Shown: piece after piece, positions 1-5,189 of the stretch
Numbering within the stretch: the stretch's first letter is position 1
Layout: each line of letters begins with the position of its first letter
DNA from: JBLHLB01 sp047618505
GTDB taxonomy: Bacteria; Planctomycetota; UBA1135; GCA-002686595
Assembly (NCBI GenBank): GCA_047618505.1
Contig: JBLHLB010000305.1
Location: 1-5,189 of the forward strand
Direction: 5' to 3'
DNA: 5,189 nucleotides
Program-made: the position numbers and the translations under genes
Notes under the pieces: model-generated
The model's database searches: none
What the model saw: the letters and a program-made list of their open reading frames with translations, nothing else
What the model was told of the DNA's origin: nothing

Positions 1-410
1 CCAACCTGGACCTGCGCTGGTTCGGCGGTGTTGGTGTTGGTCATGTGTTCTTCGACGAAGAGACACGCGGTTTCGACGGGGAACTCGGTGTTGTGTACTT
101 CGCCGAAAGTTTCGATGTTCCGCCGGATGACCCTACTCCCGATGACAATGAGTACATCGCCGCCCGTGCCGCTTGGATCTACTGGAACCAGATCAACGAG
201 AACGTTCGCTTCGAGCAGGACATGCAGTCCTTCCCGTCCCTCGAGGACATCGAAGACTTCTATGGTCGCCTCGACAACCGCGTCATGATCAAGATGAGCG
301 ATAACATGCACGCCCAGCTGCAGTACGTCTTTGACTACGACAACACCCCTGCCCCCGGCGCCGTCCGCGACGACCACCGCGTCATTGTCGGCCTCGGCTG
401 GGACTTCTAA
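1..410 (+). CDS. DUF481-type outer-membrane beta-barrel protein, 3' end only
   Basis: The reading frame is open from base 3 to a TAA at 408-410, giving 135 residues of the C-terminal part of a protein that begins before the window. An internal GTG at 45 is the first start-like codon in view, but the residues before it (NLDLRWFGGVGVGHVFF) continue the same glycine/aromatic alternating pattern, so the gene is truncated by the window rather than short. The tail carries a Y-x-F-D-Y-D-N-x-P-A-P-G stretch and ends V-G-L-G-W-D-F. The YD..PAPG motif before a last amphipathic strand with terminal Phe is what I know from the DUF481/YdiY (salt-induced outer-membrane protein) family, and the terminal Phe is the usual signal for outer-membrane barrel insertion. 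The middle of the fragment (about residues 50-95) is acidic and probably loop or a helical stretch. Function in this family is poorly known. It converges on the minus-strand operon and is probably unrelated to it. Confidence 0.72.
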   Translation, partial: NLDLRWFGGVGVGHVFFDEETRGFDGELGVVYFAESFDVPPDDPTPDDNEYIAARAAWIYWNQINENVRFEQDMQSFPSLEDIEDFYGRLDNRVMIKMSDNMHAQLQYVFDYDNTPAPGAVRDDHRVIVGLGWDF

Positions 411-442
411 GCAGCGACGATTCGTCACCGTTTAGCAAGACC

Positions 443-479
443 AAGCGGCGGTACGGAACCTGGTTCCGTACCGCCGCTT
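443..479. terminator. Perfect inverted repeat between convergent genes, probable bidirectional terminator
   Basis: The arm AAGCGGCGGTACGGAACC (443-460) is followed by one T and then by its exact reverse complement (462-479). Folded as RNA this gives a stem of about 17 bp with a CUG triloop, very stable and rich in G/C. It starts 32 bp after the stop of the outer-membrane gene and ends 9 bp before the stop of the minus-strand esterase gene, the classic place for a terminator shared by converging genes. There is no T-run on either side in either direction, so it does not fit the standard intrinsic terminator. It may act as an RNA 3'-end stabiliser with factor-dependent termination. Confidence 0.7.
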
Positions 480-488
480 ACACATCCA

Positions 489-1229
489 CTAGACCGGTAC
501 GAGCTCGTCGAGATACTTCGGGAGCATGTTTCGCCAGGTCGGCCAATCGTGGTCCCACTCCTCTCCCCAGGCATCTACTCGATTGGGGATCCCGCGGCTC
601 CCGAGCGCCTCAGCGATGCGCCAAGACTGCGCGGGCTCCTCCCACTTTCCTTCGCCGTGGGTGATCAGCACGAACCTCTCCCTCAGCTTCTTCAACTGCT
701 TCCCGTTTTCCGGTAGCTCGGAAAGAAAGTGCAGCGGCGAAGACTCGAAGTACTCGTGATTCACAGGCCCCTCCAGGAATTTCGAGAGGTCATAGGTTCC
801 ACTCATGCAGATCGCTGAGCTGAACAGATCCGGATGCCGGCACATTGCCGCTAGGGCATTGAATGCCCCAATAGAAGGCCCCGTGGCGATGATCTCCGCG
901 CCCTCATCCTGGCAGTCCTTGCGAATCATGGGGACCAGCTCGTTCGCCACGAAGGCATCGAACCGGTTCTGCATCGCAGCCGCGGCCACTGACGAATTGT
1001 CCTCGGTCAACCAGGCTCGGCCCGCGACGCTGTCGACTGAATAGAGCTTGATACGTCCTTCGCCAAGCATGTCAGCCAGCGCCGAGACCATCTGGAAGCG
1101 CTCGCACTCCTCGTAGTCCGCCGCCGCCGTTGGGAAGAACAATACGGGCGTTCCAACTTCGCCCCAGCGGGCCACGTTGACTTCACTGTCTAAGCGGTGG
1201 GAGTGCCAGTTCTCTGTAATCTTGCTCAT
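489..1229 (-). CDS. Alpha/beta-hydrolase esterase, compact type with HDWP motif
   Basis: A 246-residue protein from ATG at 1229 (MSKITENW) to TAG at 489. The open frame extends to 1370, but the added residues lie inside the upstream ATP-grasp gene and look non-native. The chosen start leaves a 19-nt gap and has only a weak AGG 4 nt before it. Strand-like T-P-V-L-F-F-P (27-33) opens the fold. The nucleophile elbow is G-P-S-I-G-A with Ser119 the likely nucleophile, followed by helix and strand ending C-M-S-G-T-Y-D (141-147). The probable catalytic His is His227 in W-D-H-D-W-P-T-W (225-232). The acid is less clear; candidates sit in the G-E-G-K-W-E-E-P loop (192-199). Length and the GIP..VD.WG....HDWP..R ending match what I recall of the COG4947-type esterase-like proteins related to the esterase D superfamily. 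There is no signal peptide, so it is cytoplasmic. Last gene of the operon; substrate unknown. A thioesterase or acyl-transfer role is also possible. Confidence 0.85.
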   Translation of the reverse strand: MSKITENWHSHRLDSEVNVARWGEVGTPVLFFPTAAADYEECERFQMVSALADMLGEGRIKLYSVDSVAGRAWLTEDNSSVAAAAMQNRFDAFVANELVPMIRKDCQDEGAEIIATGPSIGAFNALAAMCRHPDLFSSAICMSGTYDLSKFLEGPVNHEYFESSPLHFLSELPENGKQLKKLRERFVLITHGEGKWEEPAQSWRIAEALGSRGIPNRVDAWGEEWDHDWPTWRNMLPKYLDELVPV

Positions 1230-1248
1230 TGTGCCTAATAGATGTGGG

Positions 1249-2499
1249 TCAAGCGCGAGTGGCAGCATCGGCGTCGCGCCAGATCTGGATCTCGCTCCAG
1301 AAGTGATCGGTGAACTCGTCGTGTTCGTGATTCGGGAAGAGTGCAATGACTTTTTCGCGTACCGCGTCACGGGCCTTGTCCGTGCCGAAGTATTCCCAGG
1401 CCACCTCGTCCAGGTGAGCTAGGTGCTCTTCGCAGAAGGCCTCAAAGCGTTCGGTGTCGAAGTGTTGACGCGCCAGCTTCCCGTACCCCGTCAATTTTTC
1501 GCGGTAGGAAATGTCCTGGTCCGCGATCTCGTAGAAGGGCTCCCAATTCAGGTTCTGCTTCATCCGGCGACCTGTGGCCGCACAGAACAGAGACCAGCGC
1601 AACTTGGCCTTCACCAACCAGGGGAAGTGCCGGTGCAGGGATGTAACCTGGGAATCCGGGCAGGGGTTGGCGAAGTCGATCGGGTACCAAACGCCTTTGT
1701 CTCGCAGGGACTCGCAGGAGTTGAAGTCCCAGCCGAAGAACGCATTGATCGTCAAGGTGATGTCATGCAACACCTCGGCATCACCCTCGTCGAGGAAGTC
1801 GGCAGCAGAATCGGTCTGGTAGCGTTGGTGCAGCGGCGCAGAGGGATCGTATAGCACATCCCGAATCTGCGGGCCGACACCAACACAGCGTACAAAGCGA
1901 TCGTGGGGCAGAACGCCCTTCTGCAGGTGCATCACGAATTTGCCGCTGTCTTCGTAGGCGGTTTCCAACGACTCGCGATCGTCGATCTTGTTGACGCCAA
2001 CCCAGCCGCCTCCGTCGTAGGGCTTGAGGAACGCCGGATAGCCGACACTTTCACCGATCTTATCGAGGTCGAAAAGTCGCGCGTAGCGCTGCAGTGTCAC
2101 CTCGAGATCGGGCGACTTCTCGTACTCTTTCGGCGGCAACAGCCAGGTCTCGGGGATCGGCAAACCCAGGCGCATCATCGCACAGTAGGAGGTCTGCTTC
2201 TCCATGGACTGCACCGACCAGGGATTGTTGAAGACGTAGGTGCCATCCATGATGACCGCCTTCTTGATCCACTCGCGCGTGGGGTGATACCAGTGTGTGA
2301 GACGATCCAGAACCAGATCGTAGCGCTGGGGAGCCCGTAGTGAGAAGGGCTCAATCGTGACGCGCTCACAGGAGAACGTCACGGTGTCGCGCTTGATCTG
2401 CAGGGAGAGATCGAGCTGTCCGAGGATGTCCTCGTAGCACGTGGGCCAATCAACGTCGGCTCCGAGGGAAAGCCCGATTCTCTTAGTGACTGCTGCCAT
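1249..2499 (-). CDS. ATP-grasp carboxylate-amine ligase (RimK/D-Ala-ligase-like) with helical C-terminal extension
   Basis: A 416-residue protein from ATG at 2499 to TGA at 1249. ATP-grasp enzymes activate a carboxylate as an acyl-phosphate and couple it to an amine or other nucleophile. A pre-ATP-grasp domain (about 5-100) contains Y-D-L-V-L-D-R-L-T-H-W-Y, then N-N-P-W-S-V-Q-S-M-E-K (91-101) and L-G-L-P-I-P-E-T (111-118), the standard run leading into the ATP-binding lobe. Lys159 in F-L-K-P followed by Y-D-G-G-G-W (161-166) is the ATP-binding lysine and glycine loop. G-W-D-F-N-S-C-E (256-263) and P-I-D-F-A-N-P (273-279) supply the likely metal ligands, with Asp275 and Asn278 in the place of the usual E-x-N. 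About 110 residues follow (300-416), rich in aromatic and charged residues and probably helical, beyond the normal end of the domain. An in-frame TGA lies 12 nt upstream of the ATG, so the start cannot move upstream. Shine-Dalgarno pairing is poor. Substrates unknown. Confidence 0.85.
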   Translation of the reverse strand: MAAVTKRIGLSLGADVDWPTCYEDILGQLDLSLQIKRDTVTFSCERVTIEPFSLRAPQRYDLVLDRLTHWYHPTREWIKKAVIMDGTYVFNNPWSVQSMEKQTSYCAMMRLGLPIPETWLLPPKEYEKSPDLEVTLQRYARLFDLDKIGESVGYPAFLKPYDGGGWVGVNKIDDRESLETAYEDSGKFVMHLQKGVLPHDRFVRCVGVGPQIRDVLYDPSAPLHQRYQTDSAADFLDEGDAEVLHDITLTINAFFGWDFNSCESLRDKGVWYPIDFANPCPDSQVTSLHRHFPWLVKAKLRWSLFCAATGRRMKQNLNWEPFYEIADQDISYREKLTGYGKLARQHFDTERFEAFCEEHLAHLDEVAWEYFGTDKARDAVREKVIALFPNHEHDEFTDHFWSEIQIWRDADAATRA

Positions 2500-2568
2500 G
2501 GATCTGTTCGGTCAAGGCGCTGGGCCAGGGGGAGGCAAAGGGGGAAGGCACAGGTCTAAAGCGGTGGG
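2500..2568 (-). other. Pyrimidine-rich gap ahead of the second ATP-grasp gene
   Basis: This is the longest gap inside the operon, 69 bp. Read on the coding (minus) strand its middle is strongly pyrimidine-rich (TTCCCCCTTTGCCTCCCCC). I see no clear -10/-35 pair, no strong hairpin and no GGAGG-like site before the ATG at 2499. It may be an unstructured leader or a factor-binding stretch that sets the expression of the last two genes separately. No small reading frame of note is visible. Confidence 0.3.
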
Positions 2569-3702
2569 CTATTCGTAAACGAGCCAGAGTGGACCCGGGT
2601 ATAGCCAGGAAAGTGCGGTCCGCAAGCGGTCACGCCAGTTCTCCCAGTTGTGTCCGTCGCGGGCCTCTTCGAAGCGTACGTCCATCCCTGTCTTCTGCAG
2701 CAACGGAACCATCGAGCGGTTGTAGTAGATCAACGACTCATAGGTTCCGCAGGCCAGGAAGACGCGTTCCGCCGGCTTGCCGGGGTTCTCCCGGAAGGCG
2801 TTGGTGAACTCGACGACCCTGTCAAAGAGGGGGCCGCGATCGTGCTCACCGATATCCGTGAAGGCAAAGGATCCGGAGAGCAGACACAGGCTTCCGAAGA
2901 CGCCGGGGTGGCGCCAGGCTGCGGACAGGGAGGCGACGGCCCCGAAGCTCGCACCCAGCAACCCGCGCGCCGAGGCCGAGCTCACCAGGGGGAAGCGTTC
3001 CTCCAGTAGCGGCACGAGTTCTTCGGCGATGAAGCGCCCGTGACGCGGGTCGTCGGCATACTCCGTCATGCGATCCGGTGACGTCGTCATGGCGACGATC
3101 ACGGGCGGGATCTCGAGGCGATGAATCAGGTTATCGAGTACCTGCTGCAGATTGGAGAAGCGCAGGAAGTCGTCGCCATCGTGGACAATCAGGAGCGGAT
3201 AGCGCCGCGACTCGTTGAAGCGCGCCGGCAGGTATACCTTGACCGGTCGTAGCTCCCCAAAGACGTCGCTGCCGATGCCCAGCTCGCGGATCTCGCCGGT
3301 ACGCACTTCATCATTTACCTGGGCCCAGGACGGGGTCTCATAGCCTTCGCCATGCAGAACCGAGTTGGAACCGTAGGGGTCGTGCGCCGCGTTGGGATTG
3401 AGGGGGTCCTGGACCAGTTGGCGTTGGCCGTCCTTGACGACCTCAAGCTTGTACTCCATGCGCGAGCGCGCCGGGATTTCCATCTGGAACAGCCATAGAT
3501 CGCTCGAGCCGATGCGCTCAAAAGGCTGTGCTGATTGCAGGCCGTAAACCCAGTGATGCAGGACCACTTCATCCGCGGGCCCTCGGAAGGCGAAGGTCGC
3601 ATGAGACCCATCCACAAAGGGGAACTGCAGCTCCGCCAGGCGTTCCCCAAGGATGTGCGGGTCGCCGGGGGCGAGGCTGGCGAGTTCATCATGGAGGCTC
3701 AT
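2569..3702 (-). CDS. Enterochelin-esterase-like alpha/beta hydrolase with N-terminal E-set domain
   Basis: A 377-residue protein from ATG at 3702 to TAG at 2569. Residues about 25-120 look like an early-set beta-sandwich (CBM48/Fes-N type): F-A-F-R-G-P-A-D-E-V-V-L (37-48), W-V-Y-G-L, D-L-W-L-F-Q (68-73), and Q-D-P-L-N-P-N at 98-104 before the linker. Residues about 145-370 are an esterase D/Fes-type hydrolase: V-K-V-Y-L-P (154-159), L-L-I-V-H-D-G-D-D-F (170-179), nucleophile elbow G-A-S-F-G with Ser252, and catalytic His351 in D-G-H-N-W-E-N-W (349-356). Glu322 in C-G-T-Y-E is the best candidate for the acid. This two-domain layout is that of Fes-family esterases, which cut ester bonds in siderophores. 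No siderophore gene is seen here, so the substrate is open. No signal peptide is visible, so cytoplasmic. Its ATG overlaps the stop of the S51 gene and has a strong GGAGG site. Confidence 0.88.
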   Translation of the reverse strand: MSLHDELASLAPGDPHILGERLAELQFPFVDGSHATFAFRGPADEVVLHHWVYGLQSAQPFERIGSSDLWLFQMEIPARSRMEYKLEVVKDGQRQLVQDPLNPNAAHDPYGSNSVLHGEGYETPSWAQVNDEVRTGEIRELGIGSDVFGELRPVKVYLPARFNESRRYPLLIVHDGDDFLRFSNLQQVLDNLIHRLEIPPVIVAMTTSPDRMTEYADDPRHGRFIAEELVPLLEERFPLVSSASARGLLGASFGAVASLSAAWRHPGVFGSLCLLSGSFAFTDIGEHDRGPLFDRVVEFTNAFRENPGKPAERVFLACGTYESLIYYNRSMVPLLQKTGMDVRFEEARDGHNWENWRDRLRTALSWLYPGPLWLVYE

Positions 3703-3714
3703 ACTGAAACCTCC
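3699..3714 (-). promoter_or_regulatory. ATGA stop-start overlap with strong Shine-Dalgarno GGAGG
   Basis: On the minus strand GGAGG (3714-3710) stands 7 nt before the ATG at 3702-3700. The same ATGA contains the TGA (3701-3699) that ends the S51 peptidase gene. This fixes the esterase start and suggests translational coupling. It is the only strong Shine-Dalgarno sequence seen in the operon. Confidence 0.8.
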
Positions 3715-4655
3715 GTCGATGTCACCGTTCCGTCGACAAAGAGCACGCGCGTATTCCCTGAGGGAATCGCCGTCGCCCCATCCCAGAGCATTTCACTGTG
3801 TTCGTCTAAGGCAATACAGGGCCCGGGACCAAAGCGTCTTGCAAAGAGCTCAACACGCACGGGATCGCTTAGCTTCAAACGGCGCGAAGCGTGGGGCAGG
3901 GCCACAACAGAGGGGACTAGCCCAAGCCCAAGCTCCAGCAGCTCCGGGTTGCCCTTGCCCTGGGGCGGGTTGTCGTGGAACACAACGACCTTTTCCGTCA
4001 GCACCATGGCGCCGGCGGACCAGGCGAAGACCGGCAGACTCGCGAGGTGCGGCCCGAGGCTAAAGAGGCGTAGTCGATTCAATAGGATCGCCACGTGGCC
4101 ACCGGCCAAGAATAGCGCTCCCGCCTCGGCCATGACCTGCAGAATCTCGCGCCGGTGTTGGCCGACGACGTCGCGTTCGGTCGGGCGCCATTCATCCTCG
4201 AAGGCCGCATGTACTTCCCGAAGGCGCTTGGCGTGCTGGGTGTCGAGCAGGCGTACAAGTTCGATGGCGTCGTCGATCTCGCTTTCCAGGAGATCGTCTA
4301 ACTGGTCGGCGGGCCGACGACGAAGGAGTTCACGGGCCGCCGCCAGGGAATGTCCCAAGCGCAGCCCATACAGGCGCTGGAGCTTGCGCAGTCGATCGTG
4401 CCGCTGACGCATGCCCGCGAATAACTCCGGGTCGCGTTGGAAGACATCCTCGGCCCGGCGGAATAGTTCGAGGTTAATGATGCGGCCACCCAGGTGCTCC
4501 TCGAGCTCCCTGTCCTCCAATTCGCGCTCTTCCCAGCCGGCGGTGATCGTGACCACGTGTCCCGCCTTCATTGCCATGGGGGCGTGGCGATGGACCGCCT
4601 CGCCGACAGTGCGGGAAAGGCGCTGGGGACCTAGAAATACGGCTTGGGGGGACAC
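3699..4655 (-). CDS. S51 family (dipeptidase E/cyanophycinase-like) serine peptidase with helical insert
   Basis: A 318-residue protein read from GTG at 4655 to TGA at 3699. A-V-F-L-G-P (5-10) and V-V-T-I-T-A-G-W (34-41) form the first two strands of the class I amidotransferase-like fold. A-L-F-L-A-G-G-H (180-187) matches the GG-N/D strand of S51 enzymes, and A-W-S-A-G-A (211-216) is the nucleophile elbow with Ser213. Asp228 lies 15 residues after Ser213, His255 is in L-P-H, and Glu285 is in A-L-D-E. As I recall peptidase E of Salmonella (Ser120, Asp135, His157, Glu192), the Asp and Glu spacings are identical here. Residues about 45-175 form a long charged, probably helical insert that makes the protein far longer than peptidase E (about 230 aa). 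The enzyme likely cleaves an acidic or branched dipeptide bond in the cytoplasm. GTG has no clear Shine-Dalgarno; a later ATG (residue 27) would lose the first strand. True cyanophycinase activity is unproven. Confidence 0.8.
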   Translation of the reverse strand: MSPQAVFLGPQRLSRTVGEAVHRHAPMAMKAGHVVTITAGWEERELEDRELEEHLGGRIINLELFRRAEDVFQRDPELFAGMRQRHDRLRKLQRLYGLRLGHSLAAARELLRRRPADQLDDLLESEIDDAIELVRLLDTQHAKRLREVHAAFEDEWRPTERDVVGQHRREILQVMAEAGALFLAGGHVAILLNRLRLFSLGPHLASLPVFAWSAGAMVLTEKVVVFHDNPPQGKGNPELLELGLGLVPSVVALPHASRRLKLSDPVRVELFARRFGPGPCIALDEHSEMLWDGATAIPSGNTRVLFVDGTVTSTEVSV

Positions 4656-4670
4656 AGACGTCGGAAATCG

Positions 4671-5189
4671 TTAGGCGGTGGTGATGCGGAAGTTGGCGCA
4701 GAGCTCGTTCGCGATCTCTGAAACCACCTCAAGATTCGGGTGACGTGCGACGATCCAGCCGTCGCCGACGACGACTTTGCGCCAATCGCGCTTCGGCTGG
4801 CCGATGGGCGTCAGATCGATGTGCACGATGTGCTCACCGTGCTGCGCAAGAATCGAATCGAGACCTTCATAGGCCTTGATCTTGCCCTCGCCTTCGGCGC
4901 GCTTGAAGACCAGGGCGGCATTGTACTTCTTCGAGAGGTCTTGGCTCACGCGTCCGTAGCAGACGGCCTCGGCCCAGGCCACGAAGAGGTCGCCGTCGCA
5001 GGAGTAGTTCATGGCGTGCACCAGTCGCGCGCCCGGCGCCCGTGCGCCGATCTCGCCGAAGACAGCCTCTCCATCGGGCGTTAGGAACCACTCCATGTGA
5101 GTGAAGCCCGATTGGAATCCAAGGGCGCGTAGGACGGCGTGCCCAAGATCGCGTCCCTTCTGCACATCGTGCACACCTGTGTCGCGCAG
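4671..5189 (-). CDS. ATP-grasp ligase, C-terminal part (5' end beyond the window)
   Basis: The frame is open from the right edge to TAA at 4671, giving 172 residues of the C-terminal part. A GTG at 5174 begins the longest in-window frame, but the codons before it (L-R-D-T-G) read on smoothly and the ATP-binding lobe is missing, so the gene starts outside. A helix and turn (A-V-L-R-A-L-G-F, 18-25 of the visible part) lead to H-M-E-W-F (31-35), then D-G-E-A-V-F-G-E-I-G-A-R-A-P-G (39-53). These carry the acidic metal ligands (Glu33, Glu46) and the conserved Arg50 of carbamoyl-phosphate-synthase/biotin-carboxylase/PurK-like ATP-grasp enzymes, a different branch from the ligase at 1249-2499. A C-terminal beta subdomain (about 90-172) ends with G-D-G-W-I-V-A-R-H-P, common in this branch. 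Its stop lies 15 nt from, and in frame with, the S51 gene start. First visible gene of the operon; substrates unknown. Confidence 0.8.
   Translation of the reverse strand: MRDTGVHDVQKGRDLGHAVLRALGFQSGFTHMEWFLTPDGEAVFGEIGARAPGARLVHAMNYSCDGDLFVAWAEAVCYGRVSQDLSKKYNAALVFKRAEGEGKIKAYEGLDSILAQHGEHIVHIDLTPIGQPKRDWRKVVVGDGWIVARHPNLEVVSEIANELCANFRITTA

Larger units (their letters stand above)
489..5189 (-). other. Probable five-gene operon: ATP-grasp, S51 peptidase, esterase, ATP-grasp, esterase
   Basis: All five minus-strand genes run the same way with junctions of 15 nt, minus 4 nt (ATGA overlap), 69 nt and 19 nt, and no terminator-like hairpin was seen between them. The first strong hairpin downstream of the set is the inverted repeat at 443-479. 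The first gene is cut by the window edge, so the promoter and possibly more genes lie to the right. Two ligases of one fold class together with three serine hydrolases of two folds suggest one pathway, but shared transcription and shared pathway are inferences from spacing and content. Confidence 0.75.

Noticed and set aside
45..410. A complete small protein starting at GTG 45
   Set aside because: The frame is open to the window edge and the residues before the GTG fit a beta-barrel strand, so this is the tail of a larger outer-membrane protein.
411..442. Possible T-run terminator tail (CCGTTTAGC) left of the hairpin
   Set aside because: The three Ts lie before the hairpin on the + strand, and the minus-strand transcript past the hairpin reads GGUCUUGCU, which is not a U-run.
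1230..1370. Extended N-terminus of the compact esterase (293 residues)
   Set aside because: The extra 47 residues overlap the end of the ATP-grasp coding sequence and are Ser/Thr/Arg-rich. The start at 1229 gives a normal 19-nt gap and the fold begins soon after it.
1423..2340. Two + strand frames of about 143-145 codons opposite the second ATP-grasp gene
   Set aside because: They lie entirely antisense to a gene with clear ATP-grasp motifs and show no recognisable motifs or ribosome-binding sites.
1249..2499. Calling this gene D-alanine-D-alanine ligase or rimK
   Set aside because: The N-N-P and L-G-L-P-I-P-E-T motifs are general to ATP-grasp enzymes. The altered metal site and long C-terminal extension fit neither family closely.
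3535..4407. Long + strand open frame (290 codons) opposite the esterase and S51 genes
   Set aside because: The translation is Arg/Ser-rich low-complexity text with no domain pattern, and it crosses the boundary of two well-supported minus-strand genes. It is a by-product of high GC at third positions.
3699..4655. Calling this gene cyanophycinase (cphB)
   Set aside because: The S51 catalytic motifs are present, but the long insert, the W-S-A-G-A elbow closer to peptidase E and the absence of a cyanophycin synthetase in view do not support that specific activity.

Overview
The window comes from a GC-rich (about 60% by eye) diderm bacterium. The diderm call rests on the first gene, whose C-terminus looks like an outer-membrane beta-barrel ending in phenylalanine. 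Nothing in the window fixes the phylum. Coding density is high. No tRNA, rRNA, CRISPR array, insertion sequence or phage signature is visible, and none of the genes fully inside the window is broken.

Layout: the + strand carries only the 3' end of a DUF481-type outer-membrane protein gene (stop at 410). A perfect 18-bp inverted repeat (443-479) then separates it from everything else, which is on the minus strand and converges on it. The minus strand reads from the right edge to about 489 as five tightly packed genes: (A) the C-terminal half of an ATP-grasp ligase, cut by the window edge (5189-4671); (B) an S51/cyanophycinase-like serine peptidase with a large helical insert (4655-3699); (C) an enterochelin-esterase-like alpha/beta hydrolase with an N-terminal E-set-like domain (3702-2569); (D) a second, different ATP-grasp ligase (2499-1249); (E) a compact alpha/beta-hydrolase esterase (1229-489). 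Junctions are 15 nt, a 4-nt ATGA overlap, 69 nt and 19 nt, so a single operon is likely. Its promoter lies beyond the right edge.

Working model (inference): two ATP-grasp enzymes, which join a carboxylate to an amine or similar nucleophile using ATP, are encoded with one peptidase of the dipeptidase E/cyanophycinase fold and two esterase-fold hydrolases. This is the composition expected of a small pathway that builds and trims a peptide-like or amide/ester-linked metabolite without a ribosome or NRPS. It could equally be a storage or salvage pathway. No substrate can be read from the sequence. No transporter, regulator or precursor-peptide gene is in view, so the part of the locus to the right of the window is needed to complete the picture.
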